A program made the position numbers and the translations under genes. Under the pieces are notes generated by a model. The model worked only from the letters and a program-made list of their open reading frames with translations. It made no database searches and had not been told where the DNA came from. Shown in pieces: positions 23,515 to 31,079 of a DNA stretch of 34,620 nucleotides. The DNA comes from Bacteroidales bacterium (GTDB lineage: Bacteria > Bacteroidota > Bacteroidia > Bacteroidales > Muribaculaceae): assembly GCA_021205635.1 (NCBI GenBank), contig JAJPXC010000052.1:1-34620 (forward strand), given 5' to 3'. Position 1 is the stretch's first letter. Every line of letters starts with the position of its first letter.

Positions 23515-26427
23515 TTAGAACAATCGCTCTTGGCCATTGATTTCGTCACGCACTTCGTCGTCCGACTTCTCGGGCTCGATTTCGGGATCATGCTCGGTAG
23601 ATGCTGTATCTGGGGTCACTTCCTCCTCTATAATCTCCTGCTCTTCCACCTCGCGCGGCTCGATCTCGACGATGGAGTCGATGGGGAAGTTGGACACTCG
23701 CTTACCCTTGGCTTTCAGCGACTTGACACCAATAAACTCCATGGCATCGATGTCGATGGGCTCGCGTGGCGGTTCGCTCTCGGTGAATGTGGCGCGGAAG
23801 CGCGCCCCCGGGGCGTCGCTCAAGGCGATAAGGTAGGATTTGGCGTTCTCTCCGATAAAGCGTTGCTTTTTGGCTGTTGGCTCGAAGGTGAAGCGCTTGA
23901 TGTAGGGATAACCTTGGTCGGCGTCGAATAGCGCGGCTGTCCACACGTGACCTGGGCGGAACTTTTCGATTCTCAGGATGTTGTCCTCGTAGTGGTTGCC
24001 TACGTCGAAGGTCGACATGTAGTACTCGCCGTTTTTGAGGATAACGAGGATTTGGTCGGTGCCGAGGAACTCACCCAACAGCGTGCCCTGGCCGTTGTAG
24101 TTGAGACGAAGCACGTCGGGGTCGAACCATACCATGCGACCGCCCAGCGTCGACGCGCCTTTCTCCTTCAATGAGAAGCGGTGTACTTCGTTCTTTGTCA
24201 CCAAGTTACCCAGCGACTGCTTGCCCTTGATAGCCAACTTGGAGAAATCGACGTCAAATTGCAAAGTCTTCAGTTTGGCCTTCGGTTTCAGTGTCACTTT
24301 CACAACTTCTGCCTCACCGTTGGAATTGGCTGAGAACCAGCATACTCGGGAGCCGGGCAGGCCCGGAGTGAGGTTGTACTCGCGGTCGCGGGTGACACCT
24401 GTAACGGCGAAGCGCTTCATGTAGTAGTTGCCGCCGCGACCGTTCTGGTAGATGACATTGTAGATCGTGCGCACGTCGTTGCGCTTGAACACGGCCACGT
24501 GGATCACCCCCTTGTCGATGAACAGCTTCTCCTGCACCTTCACCACCTTGTAGCGGCCGTCCTTGTAGAATATAATGATGTCGTCGATCGACGAGCAGGG
24601 GCACAGGTATTCGTCCTTCTTCAGCGACGTGCCGATGAAACCCTCCTCGCGGTTGATGTACAGCTTTTCGTTGGCCTCGGCGACGGTGGCGGCCTCGATG
24701 TTGTCAAAGCCGCGGATCACGGTGCGGCGGGGATAGTTTTCGCCGTATTTGTCCTTTAGGTGCTGGAACCAGTCGATAGTGTACTGGGTGATTTGGCTCA
24801 GGTGGCCCAGAATCTCATCAATCTTAGCGTTATAGCCGCGGATTACCTCATCGGCCTTGAACGAGTTGAAGCGGAAGATGCGCTTCATCGGGATCTCAAA
24901 CAGGCGCTTGATGTCGTCGGGCGTAACAGCGCGGAAGAAATCTTTGGTGAACGCTTGCAACCGCTTGTCCACGTGGGCAATAGCGGCCTCGGGATCCTTG
25001 GCGTTCTCGTATTCCTTGTCCTTGTAGATGCGCTCCTCGATGAAGATCTTCTCGAGGGAGGCGAAATGAAGCTGCTCGCGCACGTCACCGAGCTGGATCT
25101 CCAATTCCTGCTGAAGGAGGTGCCGAGTACGGTCGACGCTGTGGCGCAGCACGTCGCTCACGCCCAAGAAGTGGGGCTTGTTGTCGCTGATCACGCAGCA
25201 GTTGGGGGAAATCGACACCTCGCAATCGGTGAACGCGTAGAGCGCGTCGATAGCTTTGTCGGAGGAGGTACCGGGTTGTAGGTACACCATCACGCGAGCC
25301 TTGTCGGCTGTGTGGTCGTCCACCTTGCGTATCTTGATTTTCCCCTTCTCGAATGCCTTGAGGATGGAATCGATTAGCGTGGGAGAGGTTTTTCCGTATG
25401 GCAACTCAGTGACCGCCAGCGTCTTGTTATCGACTTTCTCGATTTTGGCCCTCACCTTCACCGAGCCCCCGCGCTGACCGTCATTGTAGCGGCTCACATC
25501 AAGGAAACCGCCCGTGGGGAAGTCGGGCAGCAAGGTGAACTCCTCGCCGCGCAGGTAGGCCATGGCGGCATCGAGTATCTCGTTGAAGTTATGTGGCAAA
25601 ATCTTGGACGACAAGCCCACGGCAATGCCCTCCACGCCCTGCATCAGTAGCAGCGGGAACTTGACGGGCAGCGTGACCGGCTCGCGCTTGCGGCCGTCGT
25701 ACGACATCGTCCACTCGGTGATTTTGGGGTTGTAGAGCGTCTCGAGGGCAAACGACGACAGACGTGCCTCGATGTAACGACCGGCGGCCGCAGAGGCCCC
25801 CGTGAGGATGTTGCCCCAGTTACCTTGGGTGTCGATCAGCAACTCTTTTTGGCCTAACGCTACCAGCGCGTCGTTGATCGAGGCGTCGCCGTGGGGATGG
25901 TACTGCATGGTGTTGCCCACGATGTTGGCCACCTTGTTGAAACGCCCGTCGTCGAGCGTCTCCATAGCGTGCAACACGCGCCGCTGCACTGGCTTGAGAC
26001 CGTCGTCGATATGCGGCACCGCACGCTCCAGAATCACGTAGGAGGCAAACTCCAAAAACCAGTCCTGGAACATTCCGCGCAATTGGTGCTTCACCATGTC
26101 GTTGCCCGTGTCCACAAGCTCCCAGCCGCCCTGCGCCGAGCGGGCGGGTAGCTGCATCTCCTCTGAGGGCTCGATTTCCTCTTCGTCGTCCTCATCGGAG
26201 TCGCTATAGGGATTTTCGGTAATCTCGGAAATCTCGGAAGAATCGGTTTCCTGCTGGCCGTCCAAGGCCGCCCCCCCTGGGTGGCCGCTCGGTTTCTCTC
26301 TGGAAGCCCCCGTTTCGGGGGTTTGGGGGCCGTTCCCCGTTTCGGGGGGTTGAGGGCCGATTCCCAATTCGGGATCTTGGGGAATTTTGGGGTCGTCTTC
26401 GTTGGTCATAACGCGGTTTTCAGGCAT
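23515..26427 (-). CDS. parC: DNA topoisomerase IV subunit A with acidic N-terminal extension
   Basis: Breakage-rejoining subunit that decatenates daughter chromosomes with ParE. The 970 aa contain the winged-helix/tower core (about 100-560): the fragment ILERAVPHIDDGLKPVQRR, MQYHPHGDASINDALV, and the catalytic Tyr218 in AAAGRYIEARLS. A C-terminal β-pinwheel-like region covers about 590-880, and an acidic tail ends the protein. The first 100 residues or so are unusual: Pro/Glu/Asp-rich, with near-repeats GPQPPETG/GPQTPETG and a DEDDEEE run. No parE is visible in the window. I start at the ATG at 26427; the ATG at 26409 is an alternative, and an upstream TTG (26436) lies in the promoter box. 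It is probably ParC rather than GyrA, judging by divergence of the C-terminal domain. Confidence 0.92.
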   Translation of the reverse strand: MPENRVMTNEDDPKIPQDPELGIGPQPPETGNGPQTPETGASREKPSGHPGGAALDGQQETDSSEISEITENPYSDSDEDDEEEIEPSEEMQLPARSAQGGWELVDTGNDMVKHQLRGMFQDWFLEFASYVILERAVPHIDDGLKPVQRRVLHAMETLDDGRFNKVANIVGNTMQYHPHGDASINDALVALGQKELLIDTQGNWGNILTGASAAAGRYIEARLSSFALETLYNPKITEWTMSYDGRKREPVTLPVKFPLLLMQGVEGIAVGLSSKILPHNFNEILDAAMAYLRGEEFTLLPDFPTGGFLDVSRYNDGQRGGSVKVRAKIEKVDNKTLAVTELPYGKTSPTLIDSILKAFEKGKIKIRKVDDHTADKARVMVYLQPGTSSDKAIDALYAFTDCEVSISPNCCVISDNKPHFLGVSDVLRHSVDRTRHLLQQELEIQLGDVREQLHFASLEKIFIEERIYKDKEYENAKDPEAAIAHVDKRLQAFTKDFFRAVTPDDIKRLFEIPMKRIFRFNSFKADEVIRGYNAKIDEILGHLSQITQYTIDWFQHLKDKYGENYPRRTVIRGFDNIEAATVAEANEKLYINREEGFIGTSLKKDEYLCPCSSIDDIIIFYKDGRYKVVKVQEKLFIDKGVIHVAVFKRNDVRTIYNVIYQNGRGGNYYMKRFAVTGVTRDREYNLTPGLPGSRVCWFSANSNGEAEVVKVTLKPKAKLKTLQFDVDFSKLAIKGKQSLGNLVTKNEVHRFSLKEKGASTLGGRMVWFDPDVLRLNYNGQGTLLGEFLGTDQILVILKNGEYYMSTFDVGNHYEDNILRIEKFRPGHVWTAALFDADQGYPYIKRFTFEPTAKKQRFIGENAKSYLIALSDAPGARFRATFTESEPPREPIDIDAMEFIGVKSLKAKGKRVSNFPIDSIVEIEPREVEEQEIIEEEVTPDTASTEHDPEIEPEKSDDEVRDEINGQERLF

Positions 26428-26433
26428 TTCCCA

Positions 26434-26441
26434 CAAAGTTA
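26434..26441 (-). promoter_or_regulatory. -7 box of parC
   Basis: Minus-strand TAACTTTG (exact consensus) ends 6 nt before the ATG at 26427 and 24 nt before that at 26409. No good -33 box. It would yield an almost leaderless message, or a leader of about 20 nt if the second ATG is used. Confidence 0.45.
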
Positions 26442-26521
26442 CGAAAAATTTTTGAATCCGCGATAGCGCAACATCGCTTTACCCCTTTCTCCGCCAAATA
26501 TTATTTCCTGGTAGATCCCGA

Positions 26522-27094
26522 TTATTCAGCCTCGATGTCGTAAAGCTTCAGGTCGTTAAGAGCGGCACGGAAATGATAAGTATAGGTGCCAACGACTCGC
26601 TGCTGAATTTCTCCAACAGTTTGGCTCCCAAGATAATTGCCATCTTGATCCTCCAAGGGCAGATAGTTGATTATCGTCCCTCCCTGAGCGCCGTAGCCAA
26701 GAGCGATACCTCCGCTGTTTTGTATATTCATGATCCAGGTGGCAAGCTCGAGGGTCACCGGGAAGTCGGCGCGCTGATCGCTGGTGTAGGGGCAAGCCGG
26801 GTTGACTTCCACCTTGATTGTCAACGTGGAAAGGCCCACAGGACTCGACGAGAAGGCATGCTTCCACTCATAGCTGTTTTCCGACGATACGGTTCCCGCG
26901 GTACTCGACCCGTCGGGCATAGCAACCGTAAATGAGGTCTTGAACATATAAGCCGCCGCGTCGCTCTGCGTGATACAGATAGAATCCACTGTGGCCTTAT
27001 AAGTGAGCATAGTCTCAGGATCATCGTCGCTGCTGCATGCCCAGAAAGGGGCGAATGCCATCAAAATGGCAAAGCAAAATATCAATTTCTTCAT
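26522..27094 (-). CDS. Predicted surface lipoprotein of unknown function
   Basis: A 190-aa protein with a lipoprotein signal (MKKLIFCFAILMAFAPFWAC, Cys20). The residues after the Cys, SSDDDPE, resemble the acidic export signal that sends Bacteroidetes lipoproteins to the cell surface. The rest is β-rich (TYKATVDSICITQ, MFKTSFTVAMPDGS, LSTLTIKVEVNPACPYTSDQ, GSQTVGEIQQRVVGTYTYHFRAAL), consistent with a small Ig-like or all-β fold. I do not recognise the family. It is divergent from the C10 protease gene and may be single. A weak -7 box (TATCTTCG, 27122-27115) lies 20 nt before the ATG. Confidence 0.75.
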   Translation of the reverse strand: MKKLIFCFAILMAFAPFWACSSDDDPETMLTYKATVDSICITQSDAAAYMFKTSFTVAMPDGSSTAGTVSSENSYEWKHAFSSSPVGLSTLTIKVEVNPACPYTSDQRADFPVTLELATWIMNIQNSGGIALGYGAQGGTIINYLPLEDQDGNYLGSQTVGEIQQRVVGTYTYHFRAALNDLKLYDIEAE

Positions 27095-27153
27095 TGTTTT
27101 CTATTATTTGGACGCGAAGATAACCAAAAATGTCGGCTTAAAGGCACAACATC

Positions 27154-27184
27154 TTGCGATTTTGCAACTATTTGCTTATTTTTG
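27154..27184 (+). promoter_or_regulatory. Promoter of the C10 protease gene
   Basis: TTG (27154-27156), a 20-nt spacer and exact TATTTTTG (27177-27184). The start is predicted near 27188, giving a leader of about 48 nt and supporting the ATG at 27236 rather than one at 27182. Confidence 0.65.
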
Positions 27185-27235
27185 CAAGCTGATAGTCAAC
27201 ATTCCACTGGAAATTACGAAAATTTAATATCACAA

Positions 27236-29605
27236 ATGAAGAAAGTACACCTTACCCTATTGTCACTGGCCCTCGCCGCAAGCCCGTCGCTGGCTCGCCA
27301 GCTCTCCCCCTCCGAGGCCCTGGAGGCCGCTGGTGTGGCCGAGTCGTCGATTGGCGCGAAGATGATGCAAGGCGCACAGATGAGGCTTGCCTACACCGCC
27401 TCGGAGCAAGGCATCAACACATGCTACGTATTCAACCGTGGCGTCAATAACGGATTCATGGTTCTCGCCGCCGACGACGTGATCACCCCAATCATCGGAT
27501 ACAGCGAGCAAGGCATGATCGACCCCGACAACATGCCCTACTCGTTCAAGGGCTACCTCGAGGAAATCGGTCGCGAGATCGCCTGGGCCGCCAACCATCC
27601 CCAGGCCGTTAGCCCTAAGGCCCCTATCCTCGATGAGCCTTCCATTGAGCCAATCTGTAAAACCCTCTGGGACCAGGACGCCCCGTACAACGACATGTGC
27701 CCCGTGGTGGGCGGCAGCACTTCAGTTACTGGCTGCGCCGCTACAGCCATGGCCCAAGTGATGAAAGTACACAACTGGCCCGTAACCGGCTCCGGCTCCA
27801 ACTCCTACTCCTGGACCGTTAACAACGTCACCTACAGCGTTTCGAGCGACTTCTCGGCCCACACCTACGACTGGGCCAACATGCTCGACACCTATACCAG
27901 CGCAGCCACCACTACCCAGCGCAACGCCGTGGCACAGCTTATGCTCGACTGCGGTGTGGCAATCAACATGAGCTACTCCCCCTCGGCCTCGGCAGCCGTG
28001 TCGATGACCGCTGTTCCCGCATTCTACAAATACTTCGGATACGGTGGCACTACACACATGGCCTACCGCACCACCTACTACCTGGTAGATTGGAACCAAC
28101 TTATTTATGACGAGATCGCAGCCGGTCGCGCCGTTTACCTCTCCGGACAAAACTCGGAGGGTGGCCACGCCTTCGTGTGCGACGGATACGACAAGGACAA
28201 CTTCTTTCACATCAACTGGGGCTGGAGCGGCATCTCCAACGGATACTTCCTCCTCACAACCCTCGACCCCGACCAGCAAGGCATCGGTGGCACCGACGCT
28301 ACCGACGGCTACACCGGCAGCCTCGCGGCTATCATCGGATTAATCCCCGCTTCCACCACCACGGCAGTCCAGCCCAACATCGCATGCCTGGGCAAATGGA
28401 ACGTACAATCCACCTCCTACTCCCGCAGCAACAACATCACTTTCGGCGAAACCGGCAACGCCAGCCTGTTCACCAACTACTCCTGCGGAGCTGTGAATGG
28501 AAACCTCGGTGTAAAGCTCGTCAACACATCCAACGACGCCGTCTCCTACGTGGCTGCCACCTCTTCAATCTCCGACCTCCAGCCCCGCTACGGCTACTAC
28601 ACCTACCGTTGCAGCGCTTCCGACTTCCCCACATCCGGCACCTACCGCGTTACCCCAGCCTTTAAAAGCTCTACCGACGGCCAATGGTACGACGTGCGTT
28701 GCGCAATCACTGGCCCCGAATACCTAATCGCCGAATGCACCAGCGACGCTATCACTTTCTCCTCCGACCTTGGCACAGTCATCGCCTCCGACCTCCAAGT
28801 GATGGGCGAAATCTACAGCGGTCAAAAATCCCTGATCCATGTCAAGGTATCCACCACAATGAAAGAGTATATGGGCACAATCACCCCGTCGCTCGCCGTT
28901 GGCACTACCTCCAAATTCTTCGGCACAAGCCAGAGCATCGACCTTTGCCAAGGTGACGAGATGGATCTCACCTTCATCGTCACCTTCAAGAGCTCCTCGG
29001 CCTCTCCCTACCCCACCGCCGGCGAATACAACCTCATGATCCGTTCGGCCAACGCCATCATTGCCCAAATCCCCGTTACAGTCAAAGAGAACCCCGGTAA
29101 CCTCGCTTATGACACCCCCACATTCAAGCAAATCGGCGCCGACACCGACTTCTCAATCCAGAGCAAGGCCGTGACCATCTCCTCCGACGCAGGCATTCAA
29201 GCCACCATCCCCGTCACCGCTGGCTACCTCCTCGACTACGTGACCCTGTCGATCTGCAACTCCGGTGGAACGGCGTTCTCCGAGTCCGAGCCTAAATTAG
29301 TCTCCTCGCTTGCCGGTGACGTGGTGCTCGATTTCGGCACCGAAATCTACGATGGCCTCAACGTCAACACAGCCTACGCATGCTTGCTCACCGGACAAAT
29401 CAACGGCAAACTCAACACCATCGCCACCCGTAGCCCCATTTGGTTCAAGCTCAACCAATCAGGCGTCGAGTCACTCGAGGTGGACAACAACGGCAACCTC
29501 ACTGGCCAGTACTTCAACCTCCAAGGCATCCCCGTGGCCAATCCCCAGAAGGGACAGGTTTACATCCTGCGCCAGGGCGCCACAGCCGTCAAGGTGATGT
29601 ATTGA
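27236..29605 (+). CDS. Secreted C10 family (streptopain-like) cysteine protease
   Basis: A 789-aa exported protease. Signal peptide 1-20 (MKKVHLTLLSLALAASPSLA). Residues about 21-135 form the inhibitory propeptide region typical of C10 enzymes (LSPSEALEAAG, VLAADDVITPIIGYSE). The catalytic domain is about 140-370: LWDQDAPYNDMCP, Cys167 in SVTGCAATAMAQVM, His311 in GGHAFVCDGYD, and NWGWSG downstream. About 420 residues follow, probably β-sandwich modules, ending in a short YFNLQGIPVANPQKGQVYIL motif seen at the ends of many secreted Bacteroidales proteins. SpeB is about 400 aa, so roughly half of this protein is extra. Likely surface or extracellular; it may act on host or dietary protein. A strong terminator follows. 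Confidence 0.93.
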   Translation: MKKVHLTLLSLALAASPSLARQLSPSEALEAAGVAESSIGAKMMQGAQMRLAYTASEQGINTCYVFNRGVNNGFMVLAADDVITPIIGYSEQGMIDPDNMPYSFKGYLEEIGREIAWAANHPQAVSPKAPILDEPSIEPICKTLWDQDAPYNDMCPVVGGSTSVTGCAATAMAQVMKVHNWPVTGSGSNSYSWTVNNVTYSVSSDFSAHTYDWANMLDTYTSAATTTQRNAVAQLMLDCGVAINMSYSPSASAAVSMTAVPAFYKYFGYGGTTHMAYRTTYYLVDWNQLIYDEIAAGRAVYLSGQNSEGGHAFVCDGYDKDNFFHINWGWSGISNGYFLLTTLDPDQQGIGGTDATDGYTGSLAAIIGLIPASTTTAVQPNIACLGKWNVQSTSYSRSNNITFGETGNASLFTNYSCGAVNGNLGVKLVNTSNDAVSYVAATSSISDLQPRYGYYTYRCSASDFPTSGTYRVTPAFKSSTDGQWYDVRCAITGPEYLIAECTSDAITFSSDLGTVIASDLQVMGEIYSGQKSLIHVKVSTTMKEYMGTITPSLAVGTTSKFFGTSQSIDLCQGDEMDLTFIVTFKSSSASPYPTAGEYNLMIRSANAIIAQIPVTVKENPGNLAYDTPTFKQIGADTDFSIQSKAVTISSDAGIQATIPVTAGYLLDYVTLSICNSGGTAFSESEPKLVSSLAGDVVLDFGTEIYDGLNVNTAYACLLTGQINGKLNTIATRSPIWFKLNQSGVESLEVDNNGNLTGQYFNLQGIPVANPQKGQVYILRQGATAVKVMY

Positions 29606-29650
29606 TTCTCAGCGCGTGTTGAACCTTTAACACTGCCGTGACGTTATAGA

Positions 29651-29696
29651 TGATGAGCGCGATTCCCGCTTCGGAATCCGCTCATCATTCTTTTTT
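29651..29696 (+). terminator. Rho-independent terminator of the C10 protease gene
   Basis: Stem GATGAGCG (29652-29659) with CGCTCATC (29679-29686), extended by GATTC/GAATC past a one-base bulge, loop CCGCTTCG, then TTTTTT at 29691-29696. Confidence 0.88.
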
Positions 29697-29717
29697 GTCA
29701 CCAAAATCTCAATTATT

Positions 29718-29954
29718 ATGAGCGACATAATTTCTTACGACGAGAGAAAAGAACTTCCCGATTCAGTGTTTGGCCTGCCCGAACGCCGCGAGTTCCCTAT
29801 GCCCGACGCCGCTCACGTGCGCGCCGCCGAAGCCTATTTCCGTTACTGTCCCGATGATCTGAAGCCCAAACTGGCACGCGCCATCCTCGCCCGCGCCCGC
29901 GAATACGGCGTCGACATCCAATCCCCCACCATCCTCAGCTACGCCGAAGAATAA
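29718..29954 (+). CDS. Small protein of unknown function (DUF6582-like pattern)
   Basis: A 78-aa soluble, charged protein with no signal peptide or membrane segment. The segment LPDSVFGLPERREFPMPDAAHVRAAEAYF resembles a short motif (LPDSxFAxPxxRxxPxxDxxHxxxA) that I associate with phage and phage-like DUF6582 proteins; this is recalled, not searched. The second half is helical (LKPKLARAILARAREYGVDI). It lies between two strong terminators, so it is a monocistronic unit. I saw no TAnnTTTG box before it. The ATG at 29718 follows an A/T-rich leader. The frame and context make a real gene likely; function is unknown. Confidence 0.75.
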   Translation: MSDIISYDERKELPDSVFGLPERREFPMPDAAHVRAAEAYFRYCPDDLKPKLARAILARAREYGVDIQSPTILSYAEE

Positions 29955-29960
29955 CGAAAT

Positions 29961-29987
29961 GCCCCGCGGCTTGCCGCGGGGCTTTTT
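29961..29987 (+). terminator. Rho-independent terminator after the small gene
   Basis: GCCCCGCGG (29961-29969), loop CTTG, CCGCGGGGC (29974-29982), then TTTTT. It lies 2 bp from the stop of the convergent phospholipase gene. Confidence 0.9.
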
Positions 29988-29988
29988 A

Positions 29989-30840
29989 TTAGTAATCCGA
30001 GAATAGCTCCGGCTTGATTACCATCCCTATGCGTAATTGCGAGTGGAATTGCTTGTAATCCAGCAATCCCTCGCCATATCCGTTATAGTACTGCGCGAAG
30101 AAATACTGATTCTGATTATTGGAGAAGCGATACGACAGCTCCACAACCGTGTTGTAATTCAGATTCCACCCGCGGCGCTTGGTGAGGATCACAGCCGCTC
30201 CGAAACGCTTGTTGGCACTCATCACCGACGTCCCTATCTGGTAAATGCCGCAATAATCCAGGATATCCCGGTTATTCTCCCCGTCCACAATCGGAATCCA
30301 CGCCTTGCCATGCACCATGAATTGAGGATCGATCATTATATTCGCTCCCAGCGTGATACGGTTCCACGAGCGCGACGCGTCGCCATCCTTGCCGTTGCTC
30401 TCGTGCTCCACCACCAGCATCAACTTACCGATATAACGATCCTTCACAAACAGGTGCTTGGTCCAGCCAATACCGGGATTGAAATTCAGGTCGGTCATCG
30501 GCAACGACTCCTCCAGCACGTTCCAGAAAAACTTCTGAGTGTAGAACAGGTAAAGATACGTGTGCCAGGGCAACGTCGACTTGGTGAGGCGCTGAGCCAC
30601 CGATATCTGGAACTTCACGTTGGAGTTCTCGCGCGTGGGTTTCGGCCCCACGCTGGTGCCGAAAATGAAGTAATTATCCTTGTACAACCCGAAATAAGGG
30701 CTATTGTCGAAAGCACGTCGCAACGAATCGGCATTGATCGCCTCGTGGCGCTCCGTCACCACGATTTGAGCCACCGCCGATGCCGCGCCACACAGCGCAA
30801 GTAGTATCGTTATAGCAAATTTTCTTGTCGATTGGTTCAT
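29989..30840 (-). CDS. Outer-membrane phospholipase A (OMPLA/PldA family)
   Basis: Hydrolyses phospholipids in the outer leaflet of the outer membrane and helps keep lipid asymmetry. 283 aa with a signal peptide (about 1-25, ending ASAVAQ). The catalytic triad known from E. coli PldA (His142, Ser144, Asn156) is conserved with identical spacing as H146, S148 and N160 in EHESNGKDGDASRSWNR. The upstream YLFYTQKFFWNV block is also typical, and β-strands alternate to the C-terminus (YFFAQYYNGYGEGLLDY, SQLRIGMVIKP). Only one ATG can start the signal peptide; an exact -7 box ends 4 nt before it. Convergent with the small gene at 29718. Confidence 0.93.
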   Translation of the reverse strand: MNQSTRKFAITILLALCGAASAVAQIVVTERHEAINADSLRRAFDNSPYFGLYKDNYFIFGTSVGPKPTRENSNVKFQISVAQRLTKSTLPWHTYLYLFYTQKFFWNVLEESLPMTDLNFNPGIGWTKHLFVKDRYIGKLMLVVEHESNGKDGDASRSWNRITLGANIMIDPQFMVHGKAWIPIVDGENNRDILDYCGIYQIGTSVMSANKRFGAAVILTKRRGWNLNYNTVVELSYRFSNNQNQYFFAQYYNGYGEGLLDYKQFHSQLRIGMVIKPELFSDY

Positions 30841-30844
30841 TGTG

Positions 30845-30852
30845 CAAAATTA
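30845..30852 (-). promoter_or_regulatory. -7 box 4 nt before the phospholipase ATG
   Basis: Minus-strand TAATTTTG, then CACA and the ATG. A second exact box, TATTTTTG (30874-30867), would give a leader of about 22 nt. Neither has a good -33 box, so the choice is open. Confidence 0.45.
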
Positions 30853-30949
30853 CTACATATCTCGGTCAAAAATATGTCATTTTCACCCATTTTTTAGCCA
30901 TTTTTGCGAGCCACCCCCAAAAAACGTTCGCGGATGCCTGAGGGAGCCC

Positions 30950-30965
30950 GCCTTGGACGGCCATC
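30950..30965. repeat. 16-bp dispersed word, first copy
   Basis: GCCTTGGACGGCCATC, identical to 34452-34467. It is followed by a CGCGGC/GCCGCG hairpin (30990-30995/31002-31007) that shares ATGCCCCGCGGCTT with the terminator at 29959-29972. The gap between the phospholipase and secDF holds no gene. Confidence 0.6.
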
Positions 30966-31020
30966 ATTAGATCCAAAACCACCATGCCCCGCGGCTTCAC
31001 CGCCGCGATTCCTAGCCCTG

Positions 31021-31058
31021 ATAAAAATTCGAGCCTCCCCGCTTGGGAAGGCTCGAAT
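31021..31058 (-). terminator. Rho-independent terminator of secDF
   Basis: Stem ATTCGAGCCT (31027-31036) with AGGCTCGAAT (31049-31058), with a TTTTTAT run after it on the minus strand, 22 bp beyond the secDF stop. Confidence 0.85.
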
Positions 31059-31079
31059 CTAAATATATCCACTGTAAAT

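Noticed and set aside
26428..26436. TTG start for parC at 26436
   Set aside because: It would overlap the TAACTTTG box; ATG codons at 26427 and 26409 are better.
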